A stretch of 64,000 nt of DNA from Apus apus. Lineage: Eukaryota; Chordata; Aves; Apodiformes; Apodidae. This document shows, in pieces, positions 60,185 to 64,000 of the stretch. A model generated the notes under the pieces. That model was not told the DNA's origin. It saw only the letters and a program-made list of their open reading frames with translations, and searched no databases. How positions within the stretch are numbered: position 1 is the stretch's first letter; every line of letters begins with the position of its first letter. The DNA is taken from the NCBI RefSeq assembly GCF_020740795.1, contig NC_067282.1, positions 40,541,290 through 40,605,289 of the forward strand. Direction: 5' to 3'. Made by a program: the position numbers and the translations under genes.

Positions 60185-60372
60185 TCACACTGTCAGGATA
60201 GAAGCATTGGAACAGGCCATCCTGGGAAGTGCTTGAGTCATCACCCCTGGATTTGTTTAGAAGACATGTAGGTGTGGCGCTTAGGGACATGGTGGACTTG
60301 GTAGTACTAGGTTAACAGTTGGACTCAATGATCTTAAGGATCCATTCAAAACTAAATTATTCTATGATCCTA
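60185..60372 (+). mobile_element. CR1 LINE, 3' end fragment
   Basis: Ends with GTTTAGAAGACATGTAGGTGTGGCGCTTAGGGACATGGTGGACTTGGTAGTACTAGG...GGACTCAATGATCTTAAGGATCC...TTATTCTATGATCC, a CR1 3' UTR of the same subfamily as the end of the element at 36195-36295. Confidence 0.85.
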
Positions 60373-60510
60373 CCACTTCCATTCTCCAAGAAATGTCATC
60401 TAGCCAGGTCTGAAGGCAAACAAAGCCTTCTTCTTCCTTTGTTCATGTCTCCATGGAATATTTGTTGCTTTTTGCTGAGACAGGAATGCTTTCTTACATG
60501 ATGGTCGTAG

Positions 60511-61945
60511 AGTTGTAGAATGATGTAGGTTGGAAGGGACCTTAAAAGATCACTTAGTTCCAACCCCCTGCCATGGGCAGGGACATCTGACACTAGGTCA
60601 GGTTGCTCAAAACCCCATCCAACCTGACCTTGAACACTTCTAATGATGGGGCATATACAATCTCTCTGGGCAACCTCTTACAGTGTCTTACTACCATTAT
60701 TGCAAAAATTCATTCATTATGTCCAAACTAAACCTACCTTCTTTTTTTTTGAAACCATTGCCCTCTGTCCTGTCACTACAGGCCCTGGTAAAAATTGTTT
60801 CCATCTCTTTTATAGGCTCTCTTTATATATTGAAAGGCTGCAATATGGTGTCCCAAGAGCATTCTGTTCTGCAGGCTGAACAGCCACAACTATCTCAGCT
60901 TTTCTTCACAGGAGAAGGTATTCCAGCCCTCTGCTTTTTGTTGACCTCCTCTGGACGCGCTCCAACAGGTCCATGTCTTGGGCTGGGCAGCTCAGGGCTG
61001 GATGTAGTACTCCATGTGGAGTCTGACAAGAGTAAAGAGGGAGTATCACCTGCTGGTCCCACTTCTTTTGACGCAGCCCAGGTTACAGTTGACTTTCTGG
61101 TCTGGAAGTGCATATCACTGACTCACATCCAATTTTTCATCTACCAGTATCCCCAAGTCCTTCTTTGCAGAGCTGCTCTCAACTAATTGATCCCTCAGCC
61201 TGCATTGTTACTGGTAAGTTGTCCTGACCCATGTGCAGGACCTTGCACTTGGCCTTATTGAACTTCATGAGGTTCAATTTGCTCACACTTCAAGCCTGTG
61301 CAGGTTCCTCTGGGTGGCATCCCTTCCCTATCAACTGTACCATCCAGCTTGGTGCCATCCGCAAACTCACTGAGGGCTCACTCAATCCCATTGTTTATAT
61401 AATGAATAAGGGTATTAAACAGCACTAGTCCCAGTATGGACTCTTGAGGGACACCACTTATTACTGATTTCCCTTTGAACATAAAGCTGTTGACTGCAAC
61501 TCTTTGGATACAGTCATTCATAACACTCCACTCATCAAACCTATATCACTCCAATTTTAGGATGCTCCAGAGGTCTGTATCCAAGGCCTTACAGAAGTCT
61601 AGATAGATGATGTCTGAAGCTTCTCGCTTATCTACTTACACAGTCACTCCATCATAAAAGGCTAATAGATTATTCAGGCATGATTTCCCCTTGGTGAAGC
61701 CGTGTTAGCTGTCTTAAATCACTTCCCTGTCTTCCATATATTTTGACCTATCTTCCAGGAGGATCTGTTCCATGATCTTACTGGGCACAGAGGTGAGGCT
61801 GGCTGGCTGGTATATCTCAGGGTCCTCCTGTTTACGCTGTTAAAAATGGTGATTATGTTTCCCTGTTTCCAGTCACTGGGGACTTTGTCTGACTGTCATG
61901 ACTTTTCAAATATGATGATGGTAAAGATATGGCAATGTAGATCAG
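60511..61945 (-). mobile_element. CR1 LINE, about 1.4 kb, RT to 3' end
   Basis: The longest continuous CR1 here. The plus strand reads the complement of the tail (GTAGAATGATGTAGGTTGGAAGGGACC), then the 3' UTR and ORF2 up to the upstream part of the RT: TTCCAGCCCTCTGC, TTCATGAGGTTC, TTGAGGGACACCAC, TCTAGATAGATGATGTC and CATGATCTTACTGGGC. RT motif C reads F-A-D-G instead of F-A-D-D. Many stops and indels. A 167-codon plus-strand ORF (60683-61186) is a shadow of the opposite strand. Confidence 0.9.
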
Positions 61946-64000
61946 TTTGGGTTTTTTTTTCCTTTGAAAAGATATATTGGAATTACTGGAGAATATAACT
62001 GCACAAATTAGGGAATGGTGTGCAAGCTAAATCTGTGTAGGTGTGCATGCCCTACTATGTCATATAAAGGTATAAAATATATAACTTAGAGGTGGTGATA
62101 AATCAATATTTATATATCAGTTAAAAAGTGAGTTAACCAGGGGAAGATATTTGAAAGTAAGCCTGATCTCCACACCATTCCTGACATGAATAGTAATATT
62201 CTTCTAACATAACATGTGCTGACTAATAAGTGCTCCTATTCCAAAGGCAATCTTCGCACACACAAAATGAAATAATCAAAGGTAGCATGACAGTTTGAGT
62301 CTGTGGTCTATGTTGGAGACTGTGTATGTTTATCCCAGAAAGCAGTAATGTATCAAAAATGATGATCTCATTTTCATATTGACTAATTCTGTTTATCTCC
62401 CCTGGCATGGCTCTGAAGAACAGAATAATACTCTGAATTTTATATAAAGTATTGTCAAGAATGTCCATAAAAATCAAAGACAATAAATGACTTATATCCT
62501 AGAAAAACTTAAAATAAAACTCTGTATTGTCTTATTTCTCTCTTTTCTGTTGTGTCCATCTCTTGTTTATGCTTTAATTTTTGCTTCAGCAATGGAATTG
62601 CATGGTTTTTCTTTGATTTTTGTGCGTCACTTATGATAGACTTCCTGATATAAAATTTCTCATTTGTGAGTTTCCTTTTTTACTCCAATGAGAAAAAATC
62701 TGTCTATATAAGCTATTATTTTGGTTTTGAGCAATTTTTATAGCTTTTTTTATTGCTGTGTGCTCCTGAGAACTGACCTTATTATTAAGTTAGATAATCA
62801 GATTTCAAGTTAATAAAACAAAAGCTAATAATAAAATTATTTTTAATCTCAAACCTTCTTGAGTTCTACTTTTCTTAAAAACAGAAATGCAACCAAAAAC
62901 CCACATTTTATTTCTATTTCTATTTCTTTTATTGACCGAATGTGATCTCACCACTTAGCATAATTTCTAATCATAGAAATGTCTTGTAATAATTATTTTT
63001 TAGCTTTCTAATTTATATCAATATTCTTTAAAATTCCTAATGATCTATTAATATATCCACACACACTTCTTTAATGTGTGAGGAGAGCACAAGAAGGATA
63101 AATAACATCCTGAATTTAAGATTAATATAGTCATGAGCCAAAAATAGGACACAATGACAGGTTGGCTTTTCAACAACAATTTATCATCAAATTTAAACAA
63201 CGCAGTATTCCCATAAATATCTCAAGTAAAATAATACCCACCTGTGTCCATTAATTTTAAATATTTTTTCCTCTAGTTGCATGTATTTTCCAAATAACTG
63301 GTCTTTTCATTTATCACAATGTTTCCTCTTATAACTATATTTCATATCAGATAAGGTAATCATGTTGCTAGATCAGCTAAATAGTTGCCTGATGTTAGTC
63401 ATTATACATGTTAACTAACATGACTGTTTTAAATATTCCCCACTTATATTAGCACTCTTACCAATCACACAGAAATTTAGCTTTTACCATTTAAACATAT
63501 GTAATTAAGTAATGTTTGCATTGCTGGATACTTATGGAAGAATTCTTCTAAGATTGTTAAAATTTTTCTTTCACTTAATCTCAAGGTCTCTGGACCTTCA
63601 GCTACATTTATACTAATGAATTATTGAGATATTGACTAAAAAAACACACATAATCCCAGTTTTGAGATTATTCAGACATCCCACCTGTGTTGCTTGCCAA
63701 TCAATCTAAATTGCTTGTATTCTTGTATGATGTAGTAATGTCTCATAAAATTTGCACTTTTACAGAATAGGCATACTGTGGTGTTTTTTTTTTTCTAAAA
63801 GTGTGGCTATGTTCTGATTTGCTCAACAATTTAAAACCACTAAATTAGTCAAAGTGAAAATTGTTTCATTGGAAATAGATTGTTTTTTTAAAAAAAGTGT
63901 ACTGACTTTAAAAAGTGTAACTACTTAAAAAGTAGTTCAGCGTAAGATTTCAATACAATCCAATTATCAATCAAAACTGGCCTTAATTGATACTCAGCTA
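61946..64000. other. AT-rich DNA, no supported feature
   Basis: No repeat tail, RNA gene or coding signal recognised up to the end of the window. Confidence 0.5.

Noticed and set aside
60683..61186. Open frame of 167 codons on the plus strand
   Set aside because: Antisense shadow of the minus-strand CR1 ORF2 in the same place.

Overview
The window looks like non-coding DNA from a bird nuclear genome. The evidence is the number of CR1 LINE fragments with the typical avian tail (repeats of an ATCATAGA-like octamer followed by a GGTTGGAAGGGACC-type sequence), plus several endogenous retrovirus (ERV) LTRs of a kind common in Neoaves. The rest is AT-rich, with no CpG island, no clear multi-exon host gene and no prokaryotic signal. 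It reads as a gene desert or a very long intron on a large chromosome. The species cannot be fixed from sequence. One CR1 copy with an open reverse-transcriptase frame suggests a lineage with fairly recent CR1 activity.

Layout. 1-580 is an LTR cut by the window edge. 581-5470 is almost featureless. CR1 pieces lie at 5474-6262 (+), 11503-13620 (-, two elements, the older one split by a 503-bp LTR-like insert), 18150-18542 (+), 20764-22890 (-, an old CR1 with a young CR1 inside it), 23275-24195 (+, ORF1 end and ORF2 start), 24345-24622, 27616-27720 (-), 29531-29808 (-), 31385-31735 (+), 32095-32563 (+), 35763-36295 (+, rearranged), 42600-42985 (+), 44992-45073 (+), 45920-46815 (-), 49235-50373 (+), 54480-54575 (-), 60185-60372 (+) and 60511-61945 (-). 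ERV-derived pieces lie at 1-580, 15124-16097, 19285-20331, 29898-30676, 31050-31320, 37640-38095, 41345-42070, 52151-52655 and 53388-54198. Shorter LTR-like candidates are at 8496-8796 and 12936-13438.

No cellular gene is firmly supported. A few exon-like or broken coding-like stretches (14435-14529, 35091-35180, 16910-17116 minus, 38872-39345 minus) are listed at low confidence because each has some coding or splice character but no identified family.

The most unusual structure is at 19285-20331. An LTR fragment on the plus strand abuts a minus-strand pol fragment (RNase H region). Next comes a nearly complete tRNA-Lys-like sequence that includes the post-transcriptional CCA, and then the U5 end of a minus-strand LTR. 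Retroviral primer-binding sites normally copy only about 18 nt of the tRNA, so a full-length copy beside an LTR deserves checking. I found no evidence for an exciting new functional system; what is visible is layered retroelement history.
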